Assembly: GCF_001424485.1 (NCBI RefSeq)
Contig: NZ_LMQC01000001.1
Span: forward strand, 687,755-751,754
Reading direction: 5' to 3'
DNA length: 64,000 bases
DNA from: Modestobacter sp. Leaf380
Lineage (GTDB): Bacteria; Actinomycetota; Actinomycetes; Mycobacteriales; Geodermatophilaceae
The stretch's first letter is position 1. Each line of letters begins with the position of its first letter. The position numbers and the translations under genes were made by a program. A model generated the notes under the pieces. That model saw nothing but the letters and a program-made list of their open reading frames with translations. It did no database searches and was not told where the DNA came from. Positions 16,100-26,212 of the stretch are shown one piece after another.

Positions 16100-16962
16100 T
16101 CAGGCTGCGGCGGTGGACTCCGCGGTGCTGGGCGCGGCCTCGCCGGCCGCGACGGTGAGCGCCCGGCGCACCAGCAGGCGGGCCAGGTGCGAGCGGTACT
16201 CGGCGTCGGCGTGCATGTCCGACGACGGCGAGGTGCCCTCGGCGGCCAGCGCGGCGGCCTCGGCGATGGACTTCCCCTCGGCGAGGGCGGCCTCGACGGC
16301 GGGGGCCCGCAGGACCACGCCGCCCATGTTCGCCATCGCCACGCCGACCCCGCCACCGGGCAGGTGGGCCACGGCCGCGGACACGATCGGCCAGTCGTTC
16401 TCCCGGCGGGTGAACTTCTCGTAGGCCCAGCCGGCGTCGCCGGTGCGCGGGACCCGGAGCTCGACGATCATCTCGCCCTCCTCCATGGCCGTCTCGAAGA
16501 AACCGAGGAAGAACTCGGTGATCGGCAGGGTGCGCCGTCCCTCCGGTCCGGCCAGCACGACGTCGGCGCCCAGCGCGAGCAGCGCGGTGGGCAGGTCCGA
16601 GGCGGGGTCGCAGTGCGCGACGGTGCCGCCCAGGGTGCCGCGGTGGCGGACCTGGGGGTCCCCGACCCGGGAAGCGACGTGCGGCAGCAGCGGCACCTCG
16701 GCCTTCGCCACGTCGGAGTTCTCCAGGTCGTGGTGCCGGGTGCCGGCCCCGATGGCGACCTGGTCGCCGTCGACCCGCACGTAGTTCAGGTCGGTGATCC
16801 CGGAGATGTCGATGAGCACCGAGGGGATCGCCAGCCGCAGCTTCATGATCGGCAGCAGCGAGTGCCCGCCGGCCAGGATCTTGGCGTCCTCACCGTGCTC
16901 GGCCAGGGCCGCGACGGCCTCGTCGACCGAGGTCACCCGCACGTAGTCGAACGGGCTGGGGA

Positions 16963-16966
<4 letters not shown>
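16100..16966 (-). CDS. coxM: CO dehydrogenase-type medium subunit (FAD)
   Basis: The FAD-binding subunit of a molybdenum hydroxylase of the carbon monoxide dehydrogenase family passes electrons from the iron-sulfur subunit to the respiratory chain. It has 288 residues. FAD motifs AGGHSLLP (about 32-39) and GTLGGTVAH are clear. The GTG at 16966 follows AGGAGG at a good distance and overlaps the coxS stop by 4 bases (GTGA). It is last in coxL-coxS-coxM. The 22-residue Ala/Thr/Ser-rich tail is unremarkable. Confidence 0.9.
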
Positions 16967-17468
<502 letters not shown>

Positions 17469-17469
<1 letters not shown>

Positions 17470-19769
17470 CAGTTCGTGCTCCCGTTCTGGGTCTGGGCGC
17501 CCGCCTGGGCGGCCTGCACGGCCTTCCAGACGCGCATGGAGGTGGCGGGCATGTCGACGTGCCGGACGCCGAGGTGGGCGACGGAGTCGATGACGGCGGA
17601 CTGCACGGCCGGCGTGGAGCCGATCGTCCCGGCCTCGCCGATCCCCTTGGCACCCAGCGGGTTCATCGGGGTCGGGGTGGCCATGTCCACCAGCTCGAAG
17701 CTGGGCAGCTCGGTGGCGGAGATGAACGGGTAGTCCGCGAGCGTGGAGGTCTGCGGGTTGCCGTCCTCGTCGTAGAGGACCTCCTCCAGCAGCGCCTGGG
17801 CCACGCCCTGGGCGATCCCGCCGTGGCGCTGGCCCTCGGCCAGCAGCGGGTTGATGATCGTGCCGGCGTCGTCGACGGTGACGATCCGGACGACGGTGGC
17901 CTTGCCCGACTCCACGTCGGTCTCCACGACGGCGACGTGCGCGCCGAAGGGGAAGGTGGCCGCGGCGGCGGTGAAGGTGGTCTGCACCAGCAGGGCCTCC
18001 TCGGCGGCGAGCTCGGCGAAGCTCACCGAGACGCCGGGGGTGCCCTTGACGGTCAGCGAGGCGGTGCCCAGGTCCACGACGAGGTCGTCGGGGTTGGCCT
18101 CCAGCCGCTCGGCCGCGCGCTTCTTGGCCAGCTCGACCAGCTCGACCGCGGCCTGGTGCACCGCGGCGCCACCCTGCTGCAGGGAGCGCGAGCCCATCGT
18201 GCCGCCGCCCTTGGGGATCCGGTCGGTGTCGCCGTGCAGCACGGTGATCTTCTCGACCGGGATGCCCAGCTGGTCGCTGGCCAGCATCGCCCAGGTGGTG
18301 GCGTGGCCCTGGCCGTGCGGGGAGGTGCCGGTGAGCACGGTGGCTGTGCCGTCGGGGTGCACCTCGAGCTCGGCCTCCTCGCCGGTGCCGGCGCCGTTGT
18401 CCGCACCGGTGATCTCCACGTAGGTGCTGACGCCGATGCCCAGCTGCCGGACGTCGCCGCGCTCGCGACGGGCGGCCTGCTCGGCGCGCAGCTCGGCGTA
18501 GCCCGAGGCCTCCAGGGCCCGGTCCAGCGCCGCGACGTAGTCGCCGCTGTCGTAGGTGGCGCCGGTGGGGGTGGCGTGCGGCTCGTCGAACGCCGGCACC
18601 AGGTTGATCCGGCGGACCTCGGCCGGGTCCATGCCGATCTCGGCGGCGAACAGGTCGATCGCCCGCTCGACGGCCGCGGTGGCCTCGGGACGGCCGGCGC
18701 CGCGGTAGGCGCCGATCGAGGTGGTGTTGGTGGCCAGCACGCGGGCCTGGGCGTGCACCTTGGGGAAGGCGTAGGTGCCCGGCGTCATCAGCATGGTCAG
18801 CGTGGGGAGCACGACGCCGATGCGCGGGTAGGCGCCGCCGTCCTGGTCGGTGACCAGGCTGTAGGCGTGCACCGTGCCGTCGCGGCTGCCGCCGATCTTC
18901 ACGACCTGGTCCTGGCCGCGGCCGTGCAGCATCGAGGTCAGGTTCTCCGAGCGGCTCTCGGTCCAGCGGACCGGGCGGCCGGACAGCTTGGCCAGGTGGG
19001 CGATCAGCGCGTACTCGGGGTCGGCGCCGATCTTCGCGCCGAAGCCGCCACCGACGTCGGGGGTGACCAGGTGGACCAGGCCGGCGTCGATGCCCAGCCA
19101 GTCGGCGATCTGGCCCTTGGCCTGCTGCGCGCCCTGGTTGGTGCACCAGACGGTGACCCGGCCGTCCTCGCCCCACACGGCCGAGGTGGCCCGGGTCTCC
19201 AGCGGCACGGGGGCCACGCGCTGGTTGACCACGGCCTGCTCGACGACGACCTCGCAGCCGTCGAAGAAGTCGGCCGGCGCGGGCTCCCCGAAGGCGGCCA
19301 GCACGTTGGTGCCGGCGGCGGGGAACAGCAGCGTCTCGTCCTTGGCGGCGTTCGCGGTGCCGACGACGGCGGGCAGCACGTCGAGGTCGACGACGACCAT
19401 CTCCGCGGCGTCCTCGCCCTGGTAGCGCTCCTCGGTCAGCACGACGGCGACGGCGTCACCGACGAAGCGGACCGTGTCGGTGCACAGCCACTGGCGCTCG
19501 AACTCCGCGGCGATGAACGGGAACGGCGGGGCCAGCGGGGGGAGGTCGGTCAGGTCCGCGGCGGTGTAGACGGCGACGACGCCGGGCGCGGTCTTCGCGG
19601 CCTCCGTGTCGACCGACAGGACCTTCGCGTGCGCGACCTGGGAGCGCACGAACGTGGCGTGCAGGGCGCCGGTCAGGCGCTCGTCGGTGAGGTCGTCGGT
19701 GTAGACCGCCCCACGGGTCAGGAACTGGGGGTCCTCCGTGCGGACCACCCGGGTGCCGAGGATGCTCAT
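17469..19769 (-). CDS. coxL: CO dehydrogenase-type large subunit, form II signature
   Basis: The molybdopterin-binding subunit, 766 residues, starting at ATG 19769 ([20 protein letters not shown]). The active-site loop reads AYRGAGR at residues 354-360. That is the form II hallmark; form I, the proven CO oxidisers, have [16 protein letters not shown] near the C-terminus supplies the conserved catalytic Glu. The L-S-M order also differs from form I (M-S-L). Form II enzymes have unclear substrates, with purine or aldehyde oxidation possible, so CO oxidation should not be assumed. No coxDEFG maturation genes are nearby. It is divergent from the exporter gene at 19929. Confidence 0.9.
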
Positions 19770-19797
19770 GCGCTCGCTTCCGTCGTTCGTCGATCGT

Positions 19798-19831
19798 CGT
19801 GCGACAGGGTGCTGGCCGTCACTGTCGCACG
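19798..19831. promoter_or_regulatory. Operator-like dyad between coxL and the CynX/NimT-type exporter
   Basis: CGTGCGACAG (19798-19807) and CTGTCGCACG (19822-19831) form a perfect 10-bp inverted repeat with a 14-base spacer. It lies 29 bases from the coxL start in the divergent region. It could bind a dimeric repressor controlling both directions; no regulator gene is adjacent. Confidence 0.55.
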
Positions 19832-19928
19832 GTGGTGTGAGCCGGACCACCCCCGGTCGCGCCTGGGCTGCACTCAGTGCCACCCACCGCCTCCGGGGGA
19901 TGTCGGGGGCACGTGGTCTGCTGGCCCG

Positions 19929-21173
19929 GTGGACGCCGCACCGCCCCTCCCGCACACCGCGACACCGCCCTCCCGCACGACCGCCGGGACCGTGCTCCTG
20001 GTGCTCGCCGTCGTCCTGGTGGCGCTGAACCAGCGGCCGGCCGTCGTCGGCGTCGCGCCGGTGTTAGGCGACATCCGCACCGACACCGGGCTGTCCAGCG
20101 CGCTGGGCGGGCTGCTGACCTCGCTGCCGGTGCTGTGCTTCGGCGCCTTCGCGCCGCTGGCACCCGGGCTGGCCCGCCGGCTGGGCCTGGAGACGGCGGT
20201 CGCGGCGTCGCTGGTGCTGCTGGCCGGGGGCACGGCGCTGCGCCTGCTGGACCCGGTGGCCGCGCTCTACGGCGGCACGGTGGTGGCCGGGGCCGCGATC
20301 GCCACGGCGAACGTGCTGGTGCCGGCCTACGTCAAGCGCGAGTTCGCCCAGCCCGGCCTGGTGATGGGCCTGTACTCGGCGGCGCTGAACGCCGGGGCGG
20401 CGCTGGCCGCCGGGCTGACCGTGCCGATCGCGATGGCACTGGGCGTCGGGTGGCGGGTGGCGCTGGCGTCCTGGCTGCTGCTGGCGGTGCTGGCGCTGGC
20501 GGTGTGGCTGCCGGTGGCCGGCACCGGGCGCTCCCGCCGCGGGGCGGCGGCCAGCCCGGGGCCCTCGTGGGGCCTGCTGCGGCACGGCCTGGCGGTGCGG
20601 GTGACGGTCTTCCTGGGCATGCAGAGCACGCAGTTCTACGCCGTCGCGGCCTGGCTGCCCACGCTGCTGGTGGACGCCGGGCTGCCGGTGGCCGACGGCG
20701 GCCTGCTGCTGGCCGTGTGCACGGTGACCGGGGCGGTCGGGGCCTTCTTCGGGCCCACCGTGGCCGGCCGGCTGCAGGAGCGCGGCCGCGGCCAGCGCCT
20801 GCTGGTCGTGGCGGTCGTCATCGGCTACGCGACCGGCGTCGGCGGGCTGCTGCTGTGGCCCGCGACCGGGTCGGTGGTGTGGGTGTCGCTGTTCGGGCTG
20901 GCACAGGGCGGCGGGTTCGCCCTCGCGCTCACCCTCATTGTGCTGCGCAGCGCCACCCCGCTGACCGCGGCCCGGCTCGGCGGTGTCGCGCAGTGCCTGG
21001 GCTACCTGGTCGCGGCGACCGGACCGGTGGTCCTGGGTGCGCTGCACGACCTCACCGGTGGCTGGGAGTGGCCGCTGGTCCTGCTGCTGGTCCTGCTGGT
21101 GCCCATGGCGTGGGCGGGCTGGGGTGCTGCCCGCGACGTCGTCCTCCCGGAGGGGACGACGCCGCGGGGCTGA
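19929..21173 (+). CDS. MFS transporter, CynX/NimT family
   Basis: A 414-residue major facilitator with about 12 membrane spans. The first helix holds VALNQRPAVVGVAPVLGDI, the signature of the CynX/NimT group (cyanate and 2-nitroimidazole transporters). I chose the GTG at 19929 because hydrophobic coding begins right behind it; sequence upstream in the same frame is antisense to coxL. It is divergent from coxL over 159 bases with a shared dyad. The substrate cannot be told from sequence. Confidence 0.85.
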   Translation: MDAAPPLPHTATPPSRTTAGTVLLVLAVVLVALNQRPAVVGVAPVLGDIRTDTGLSSALGGLLTSLPVLCFGAFAPLAPGLARRLGLETAVAASLVLLAGGTALRLLDPVAALYGGTVVAGAAIATANVLVPAYVKREFAQPGLVMGLYSAALNAGAALAAGLTVPIAMALGVGWRVALASWLLLAVLALAVWLPVAGTGRSRRGAAASPGPSWGLLRHGLAVRVTVFLGMQSTQFYAVAAWLPTLLVDAGLPVADGGLLLAVCTVTGAVGAFFGPTVAGRLQERGRGQRLLVVAVVIGYATGVGGLLLWPATGSVVWVSLFGLAQGGGFALALTLIVLRSATPLTAARLGGVAQCLGYLVAATGPVVLGALHDLTGGWEWPLVLLLVLLVPMAWAGWGAARDVVLPEGTTPRG

Positions 21174-21176
21174 GCG

Positions 21177-21377
21177 CTACTCCGTCGGCGCGGGCGTCTC
21201 CGAGGCGTCGCCGTCCCAGTCCTTGCCCGCGTTCTGGGCGTTCTCCGACGCGCTGTCGGTCTGCTCGGCGACGGTCTCGACCATCTCGCGGTCGCTGACC
21301 CCCTCGCCGGCGGCGTGGGTGCCGGAGCTGTGGCTCTCGACGGTGGTGGACTCGGTGTGACTGGTGGGCTCGCTCAC
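21177..21377 (-). CDS. Small acidic hypothetical protein
   Basis: A 66-residue hydrophilic protein, rich in Ser, Thr, Glu and His at the front and Glu, Asp and Gly at the back, without signal or membrane segment. The GTG start is supported by GGAG seven bases upstream. It looks intrinsically disordered. The family is not recognised; similar small acidic proteins are common beside actinobacterial housekeeping genes. It lies between the convergent exporter (3 bases away) and hrpA, transcribed like hrpA but beyond its terminator-like palindrome. Confidence 0.65.
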   Translation of the reverse strand: MSEPTSHTESTTVESHSSGTHAAGEGVSDREMVETVAEQTDSASENAQNAGKDWDGDASETPAPTE

Positions 21378-21416
21378 GGTGGTGCTCCTTCGTCTCAGAG
21401 GTCACCTGAGCAGTCC

Positions 21417-21432
21417 CCGCCCCCCGGGGGGC
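21417..21432 (-). terminator. Palindrome downstream of hrpA
   Basis: CGCCCCCCGGGGGGCG is a perfect 16-base palindrome 11 bases past the hrpA stop. It likely ends the helicase transcript. A weaker dyad, CTCAG-N7-CTGAG, is at 21393-21409, upstream of the small acidic protein start. Confidence 0.5.
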
Positions 21433-21442
21433 GCAAACCGGG

Positions 21443-24400
21443 TCAGCCGGCCGGGACCGGGATGGCGTCGATCGCCTTGAGCACCCGCTGCTCGCTGATC
21501 GGCCGCGGGGTGCCCACCACCTGGGCGAACAGGCCGACCCGCAGCTCCTCGACCATCCAGCGCACCCGGGCCACCGGGTCGTCGGGGCCGCCGACGGCCG
21601 GCACCTGGGCGCGCAGCTGCCGGTACTCCGCGGTGACCGCCTCGATCTGCTCCTGCCACATCGCGTCCCGGACGGCGTTGGCCGGCAGCTTCTCCAGCCG
21701 GTGCACCATGCCCTTGAGGTAGCGGACCAGGTCCGGCAGCCGCCGGCGGCCGGCGGTGGCGACGAAGCCGCGGTGCAGCAGGCCGGTCATCTGGGCCCGG
21801 AGGTCGGCGATGGCGGCCTCGGGCACCCGCCGTCCGGGCGCCGCCCCGATCGCGATGGCCGCCTCGCGCGCCTCGGTCAGCACGGCCTCGACCCGGCGCA
21901 CGCAGTCGGCGGTGAGCGTGTGCAGCTGGGTCCTGGACCCCGCGACCAGCGCCTCGAAGGCGGCCTGGTCGCGCGGGGGGCCGCCGTGGGTGGCGATCAG
22001 CTCGTCGGCCGCGGCGTCCACGCAGTCGGCCACCAGGTCGGGGATCTCGCCGTCGGGGTTGAACTGCAGGGCCAGCCGGCTCCGGGGGCCCAGCGACTTG
22101 ACCACCGGCTTGACCGGCGAGCCCACGGCCAGCAGCAGCAGCCGGCGGGCACCCAGCCAGGTCAGCCGGGAGGCCTCGGCCGCCGTCGGCACCACCCGGA
22201 CGCCGACGGTGGCGCCCTCGTCGACCAGCGCGGGGTACGCCGTCACCAGGTGGCCGCCGCGGGAGACCTGCACGGTGGCCGGCAGCGTGCCCAGCGTCCA
22301 GGAGGTCAGCCCGGTCCGGCTGACGTCGGCCGACGCGGCGGCCAGCGAGGCCCGGGACTGCGGTGCGACCTGCCGGCGCAGCGCCGCCAGGTCCTTGCCG
22401 GTGGCCAGTGGCCGCGCCCTGTCGTCCAGCACCCGGAAGGTGGCTCGCAGGTGGTCGGGCACGCTCTCGGGCGCCCACGCGTCGTGCGGGATGGTCACCG
22501 CGGTGGCCCGGCGGACCTCGCGCTCCAGGGCCGGCAGCAGCGGCTCGGTGGGCGCGATGTGCGGCAGCACCTCGCGCACCCGGTCGGGGATGGGCACCAG
22601 ACCGCGGCGCAGCTGCTTGGGCAGCCCGCGCAGCAGCGCCGTCACCAGCTCCTCGCGCTGCCCCGGGACGGTCCAGGCCAGCGAGGCACCCGAGGTCTGC
22701 TCGGCGACGGTGTCCAGCACCCCGAGCGGGACGTCGACGGTCACGCCGTCGTCGTCCGCGCCCGGGGAGAAGGCGTAGGACAGCGGCAGCGTCAGGCCCT
22801 GGGTGAGGTGGACCTCGTCGGGGTAGTCGGCCAACCGCACCTGGTCGGCGACCCCGGCGTCGGTGAGCATCTCGGGGGTGAAGTCGAGCAGGTCCGGGTG
22901 CTGGCGGCGGGTCTGCTTCCACCAGGCGTCGAAGTGCCGGCTGGAGACGACGTCCGGGCCGACCCGGGCGTCGTAGAGGTCGAAGACGGTCTCGTCGTCG
23001 ACCCGGATGTCGCGCCGGCGGGCCCGCTCCTCCAGCTCCTCGACCTGGGCCAGGACCTGCTGGTTGTGCGCCCAGAACCGGTGGTTGGTCTGCCACTCCC
23101 CCTGCACCAGCGCGTGCCGGATGAACAGCTCGCGGCTGACGACGGGGTCGATCGAGCCGTACTGGACCCGGCGGCCGACGACGAGCGGGATGCCGTAGAG
23201 CGTGACCCGCTCGGTGGCGACGACGGAGCCGCGCTTGGCGTCCCACCTGGGCTCGCTGTACTGCCGCTTGACCAGGTGGTCGGCGAGGGACTCGATGGTC
23301 TCGGGGTCGACCCGGGCGCAGGTGCGGGCGAAGAGCCGGCTGGTCTCGACCAGCTCACCGGCGACGACCCAGCGCGGGGGCTTGCGGGTCAGCACCGACC
23401 CCGGCGCGATGACGAAGGTGGCACCGCGGGCGCCGGTGTACTCCCGGGAGCCGCGGCGCTTGTCGGCCGGGGCGGCGTCCTTCTTGGGCTCGACCTGCAG
23501 GCCGACCTGGGACAGCAGCCCCGACAGCAGCGCCGCGTGCACGCCGCGCTCGTCGGGCTCGGGGGCGAGCTCGCCGCGCCCGTCCTGCAGGGTCATGCCC
23601 AGCCGGCGGGCGGTGCCGCGCAGCTGGCCGTGCAGGTCCTGCCACTCCCGGATCCGCAGCCAGTGCAGGTACTCGCGCTTGACGGTGCGGCGGAACTGGC
23701 TGCCCGACAGCTCGGCCTGCTGCTCACCCAGGTAGCGCCACAGGTTGAGGATCGAGGTGAAGTCGGAGTCCTCGGCGGCGAACCGGGCGTGCAGCTGGTC
23801 GGCGGCGGCCTGGGCGTCGGCGGGGCGCTCGCGGACGTCCTGCACGGTGAGCCCGGCAGCGATGACCAGCACCTCCTCCAGAACCCCGCGCCGGTCGGCC
23901 TCCACGACCATCCTGGCCAGCCGCGGGTCCAGCGGCAGCGCGGCCAGCGCCCGGCCGGTCTCGGTGAGCTCCCCCTCCGGCGTCAGCGCACCGAGCTCCT
24001 CCAGCAGGGCGATGCCGTCGGCGACCGACCGTCGGTCCGGCGGGTCCAGGAACGGGAAGTCCTCGACCTCGCCGAGCCCGAGGGAGGCCATCTGCAGCAG
24101 CACCGAGGCCAGGTTGGTGCGCAGGATCTCCGGGTCGGTGAACTCGGGGCGCTCCTCGAAGTCGGCCTCGGTGTACAGCCGGATCGCGATGCCGTCCGAG
24201 GTGCGCCCGCAGCGGCCCGAGCGCTGCCGGGCCGAGGCCTGGCTGATCGCCTCGATGGGCAGCCGCTGCACCTTGGTGCGATGGCTGTACCGGCTGATCC
24301 GCGCCGTCCCGGGGTCCACGACGTAGCGGATGCCGGGCACGGTCAGCGACGTCTCGGCGACGTTGGTGGCCAGCACGATCCGCCGGCCGGTGTGCGGCTG

Positions 24401-25402
24401 GAAGACCTTGTGCTGGTCGGCCGCCGACAGCCGCGAGTAGAGCGGCAGCACCTCGGTGTGTGCGAAGGCCGCCTCCCCCAGGGCGTCGGCGGTGTCCCGG
24501 ATGTCCCGCTCGCCGGCCAGGAAGACCAGCACGTCGCCGGGACCCTCGGCGACCAGCTCGCGGCAGGCGTCGACGATCGCCGTCGTCTGGTCCCGGTCGG
24601 GGTCGGCCCCGGCGTCGTCGGGGTCCACGACGGGCCGGTAGCGGACCTCGACCGGGAACGTGCGGCCGGACACCTCGACGACGGGGGCGTCACCGAAGTG
24701 CTTCGCGATCCGGTCCACGTCGATCGTGGCCGAGGTGATCACGATCTTGAGGTCGGGACGGCGGGGCAGCAGCTGGGCCAGGTAGCCGAGCAGGAAGTCG
24801 ATGTTCAGCGACCGCTCGTGCGCCTCGTCGATGACGATCGTGTCGTACTGGCGCAGCAGCCGGTCGCGCTGGACCTCGGCCAGCAGCACGCCGTCGGTCA
24901 TCAGCTTCACCAGGCTGGTGTCGCCGACCTGGTCGGTGAAGCGGACCTTGTAGCCGACCACCTCGCCCAGCGGTGAGCCCAGCTCCTCGGCGATCCGCTC
25001 GGCGACCGTGCGGGCGGCGATCCGGCGCGGCTGGGTGTGCCCGATCCGCCCGCGCACGCCCCGGCCCAGCTCCAGCAGGACCTTGGGCAGCTGGGTGGTC
25101 TTGCCCGACCCGGTCTCCCCGGCGACCACGACGACCTGGGCGTCCCGGATCGCCGCGGCGATGTCGTCCTTGCGCTGGCTGACCGGCAACGCCTCGGGGT
25201 AGCTCACGGTCGGGACGGCGGCCCGGCGGGCGGCGATCCGGGCCTCGGCGCGGACGACGTCGGCGTCCAGCTGCTCGCGCTTGCGGGCGCGGGCGGCGGG
25301 GTCGCGCACGCTGCGCAGGCCGTCGAGCCGGCGGCGCAGCCGGTGCTCGTCCTCGAGGGTGAGGGTGGACAGCCGCGACCGGAGGTCGTCGTGCTCGGTC
25401 AC
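21443..25402 (-). CDS. hrpA: ATP-dependent RNA helicase, HrpA type (DEAH)
   Basis: A 1,319-residue DEAH-box helicase acting on RNA in the cytoplasm; HrpA of E. coli processes fimbrial mRNA and rescues stalled ribosomes. The start is the GTG at 25402 with AAGGAG behind it. Motifs in order: Walker A GETGSGKT (95-102), DEAH in DEAHERSLN (about 191), SATID, the helicase C part with TNVAETSLTVPGIRYVVD and QRxGRCGR, helicase-associated and OB-like parts, and the long DUF3418 tail typical of HrpA. The length matches the family (about 1,300). It is monocistronic. Confidence 0.96.
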   Translation of the reverse strand: MTEHDDLRSRLSTLTLEDEHRLRRRLDGLRSVRDPAARARKREQLDADVVRAEARIAARRAAVPTVSYPEALPVSQRKDDIAAAIRDAQVVVVAGETGSGKTTQLPKVLLELGRGVRGRIGHTQPRRIAARTVAERIAEELGSPLGEVVGYKVRFTDQVGDTSLVKLMTDGVLLAEVQRDRLLRQYDTIVIDEAHERSLNIDFLLGYLAQLLPRRPDLKIVITSATIDVDRIAKHFGDAPVVEVSGRTFPVEVRYRPVVDPDDAGADPDRDQTTAIVDACRELVAEGPGDVLVFLAGERDIRDTADALGEAAFAHTEVLPLYSRLSAADQHKVFQPHTGRRIVLATNVAETSLTVPGIRYVVDPGTARISRYSHRTKVQRLPIEAISQASARQRSGRCGRTSDGIAIRLYTEADFEERPEFTDPEILRTNLASVLLQMASLGLGEVEDFPFLDPPDRRSVADGIALLEELGALTPEGELTETGRALAALPLDPRLARMVVEADRRGVLEEVLVIAAGLTVQDVRERPADAQAAADQLHARFAAEDSDFTSILNLWRYLGEQQAELSGSQFRRTVKREYLHWLRIREWQDLHGQLRGTARRLGMTLQDGRGELAPEPDERGVHAALLSGLLSQVGLQVEPKKDAAPADKRRGSREYTGARGATFVIAPGSVLTRKPPRWVVAGELVETSRLFARTCARVDPETIESLADHLVKRQYSEPRWDAKRGSVVATERVTLYGIPLVVGRRVQYGSIDPVVSRELFIRHALVQGEWQTNHRFWAHNQQVLAQVEELEERARRRDIRVDDETVFDLYDARVGPDVVSSRHFDAWWKQTRRQHPDLLDFTPEMLTDAGVADQVRLADYPDEVHLTQGLTLPLSYAFSPGADDDGVTVDVPLGVLDTVAEQTSGASLAWTVPGQREELVTALLRGLPKQLRRGLVPIPDRVREVLPHIAPTEPLLPALEREVRRATAVTIPHDAWAPESVPDHLRATFRVLDDRARPLATGKDLAALRRQVAPQSRASLAAASADVSRTGLTSWTLGTLPATVQVSRGGHLVTAYPALVDEGATVGVRVVPTAAEASRLTWLGARRLLLLAVGSPVKPVVKSLGPRSRLALQFNPDGEIPDLVADCVDAAADELIATHGGPPRDQAAFEALVAGSRTQLHTLTADCVRRVEAVLTEAREAAIAIGAAPGRRVPEAAIADLRAQMTGLLHRGFVATAGRRRLPDLVRYLKGMVHRLEKLPANAVRDAMWQEQIEAVTAEYRQLRAQVPAVGGPDDPVARVRWMVEELRVGLFAQVVGTPRPISEQRVLKAIDAIPVPAG

Positions 25403-25497
25403 GGTGCTCCTTGGTGGACGGCGGGGGGCTGTCCCTCCAGGGTCCCACCCGGTCGCCACCGGGTTGCGACTCACAGACAACGTGCAGGCTGAAACTC

Positions 25498-25532
25498 GTT
25501 GCATGTACGGCGCAACGGCTTGTACCGTGCAA
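25498..25532. promoter_or_regulatory. Probable MarR operator upstream of the regulator-exporter pair
   Basis: GTTGC (25498-25502) and GCAAC (25512-25516) form one dyad. TTG at 25520 and GTGCAAC at 25527-25533 give a second, partly overlapping set of the same half-site. The segment is distinctly lower in GC than its flanks. It ends 80 bases before the MarR start, as expected for autoregulation. Confidence 0.5.
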
Positions 25533-25612
25533 CCGTCCTCGCCGGACACCGCCGTCCGCACCCCGCTCGCCACACCCCGCACGCACACCACCGCACGCCT
25601 GATCGGAGCCCC

Positions 25613-26212
25613 ATGACCGCCACCGAGCCGACGACCGTGTCGGCCACCGGCGACGGCGACGCCCTCGACCGCCTCGACGGCGTGCACTCGCTGTCCGAGG
25701 AGCTGTCCCGGCTGATGCGCGTCGTCCACGCACTCAAGGCCCAGGCCGCCGCCGGGGCGGGCCCCGACGCCGCCCGCCAGCGCGCCGCGCACGTGCTGCT
25801 CTTCCCGCTGTCCCGGCTGGGTGCCCTCCGGCAGGGCGCGCTGGCCGAGATGGTGCACGCCGACCCGTCCACCGTCAGCCGGCACGTCACCGTGCTGGTC
25901 GACACCGGCCTGGTCCAGCGCGTCGCCGACGCCTCCGACGGCCGGGCCAGCCGGCTGGTCATCACCCCGGCCGGGCAGGCCGTCGTCGAGGGCATGCACG
26001 CCGAGCGCGAGGCCCTCTTCGAGACCGTCACCCGCGACTGGCCCGTCCAGGACGTCACCGTCTTCGGCGGCCTGCTGCACCGCTTCGTCGAGGACCTCAC
26101 CGACGCGCTCCCGACGCTCGCCGCCGCCCCGCCCGGCGCGGCCACCCCCCGAGACCCTGCTGCCGCCGCCGGCGGCCAGCAGACCCGACCCACCCCCGAG
26201 AAGGACCGATGA
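25613..26212 (+). CDS. MarR-family transcriptional regulator
   Basis: A 199-residue winged-helix repressor. The helix-turn-helix region reads RQGALAEMVHADPSTVSRHVTVLVDTGLV with the wing DASDGRASRLVITPAG, as in MarR. I chose the ATG at 25613 (CGGAG upstream). An earlier ATG at 25499 lies within the operator-like dyads. The stop overlaps the start of the exporter gene by 4 bases (ATGA), so it very likely represses its own operon and responds to an exported compound. The last 40 residues are Ala/Pro-rich. Confidence 0.9.
   Translation: MTATEPTTVSATGDGDALDRLDGVHSLSEELSRLMRVVHALKAQAAAGAGPDAARQRAAHVLLFPLSRLGALRQGALAEMVHADPSTVSRHVTVLVDTGLVQRVADASDGRASRLVITPAGQAVVEGMHAEREALFETVTRDWPVQDVTVFGGLLHRFVEDLTDALPTLAAAPPGAATPRDPAAAAGGQQTRPTPEKDR

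Noticed and set aside
17559-19928. A very long open frame on the + strand antisense to coxL, running into the exporter gene
   Set aside because: The translation is Gly/Gln/His/Asp-rich low-complexity text typical of the antisense strand of a high-GC gene. Only the part from 19929 is hydrophobic and transporter-like.
21701-24976. Open frame of over 1,000 codons antisense to hrpA
   Set aside because: Low-complexity composition, no motifs, and it lies exactly opposite a well-conserved helicase frame.
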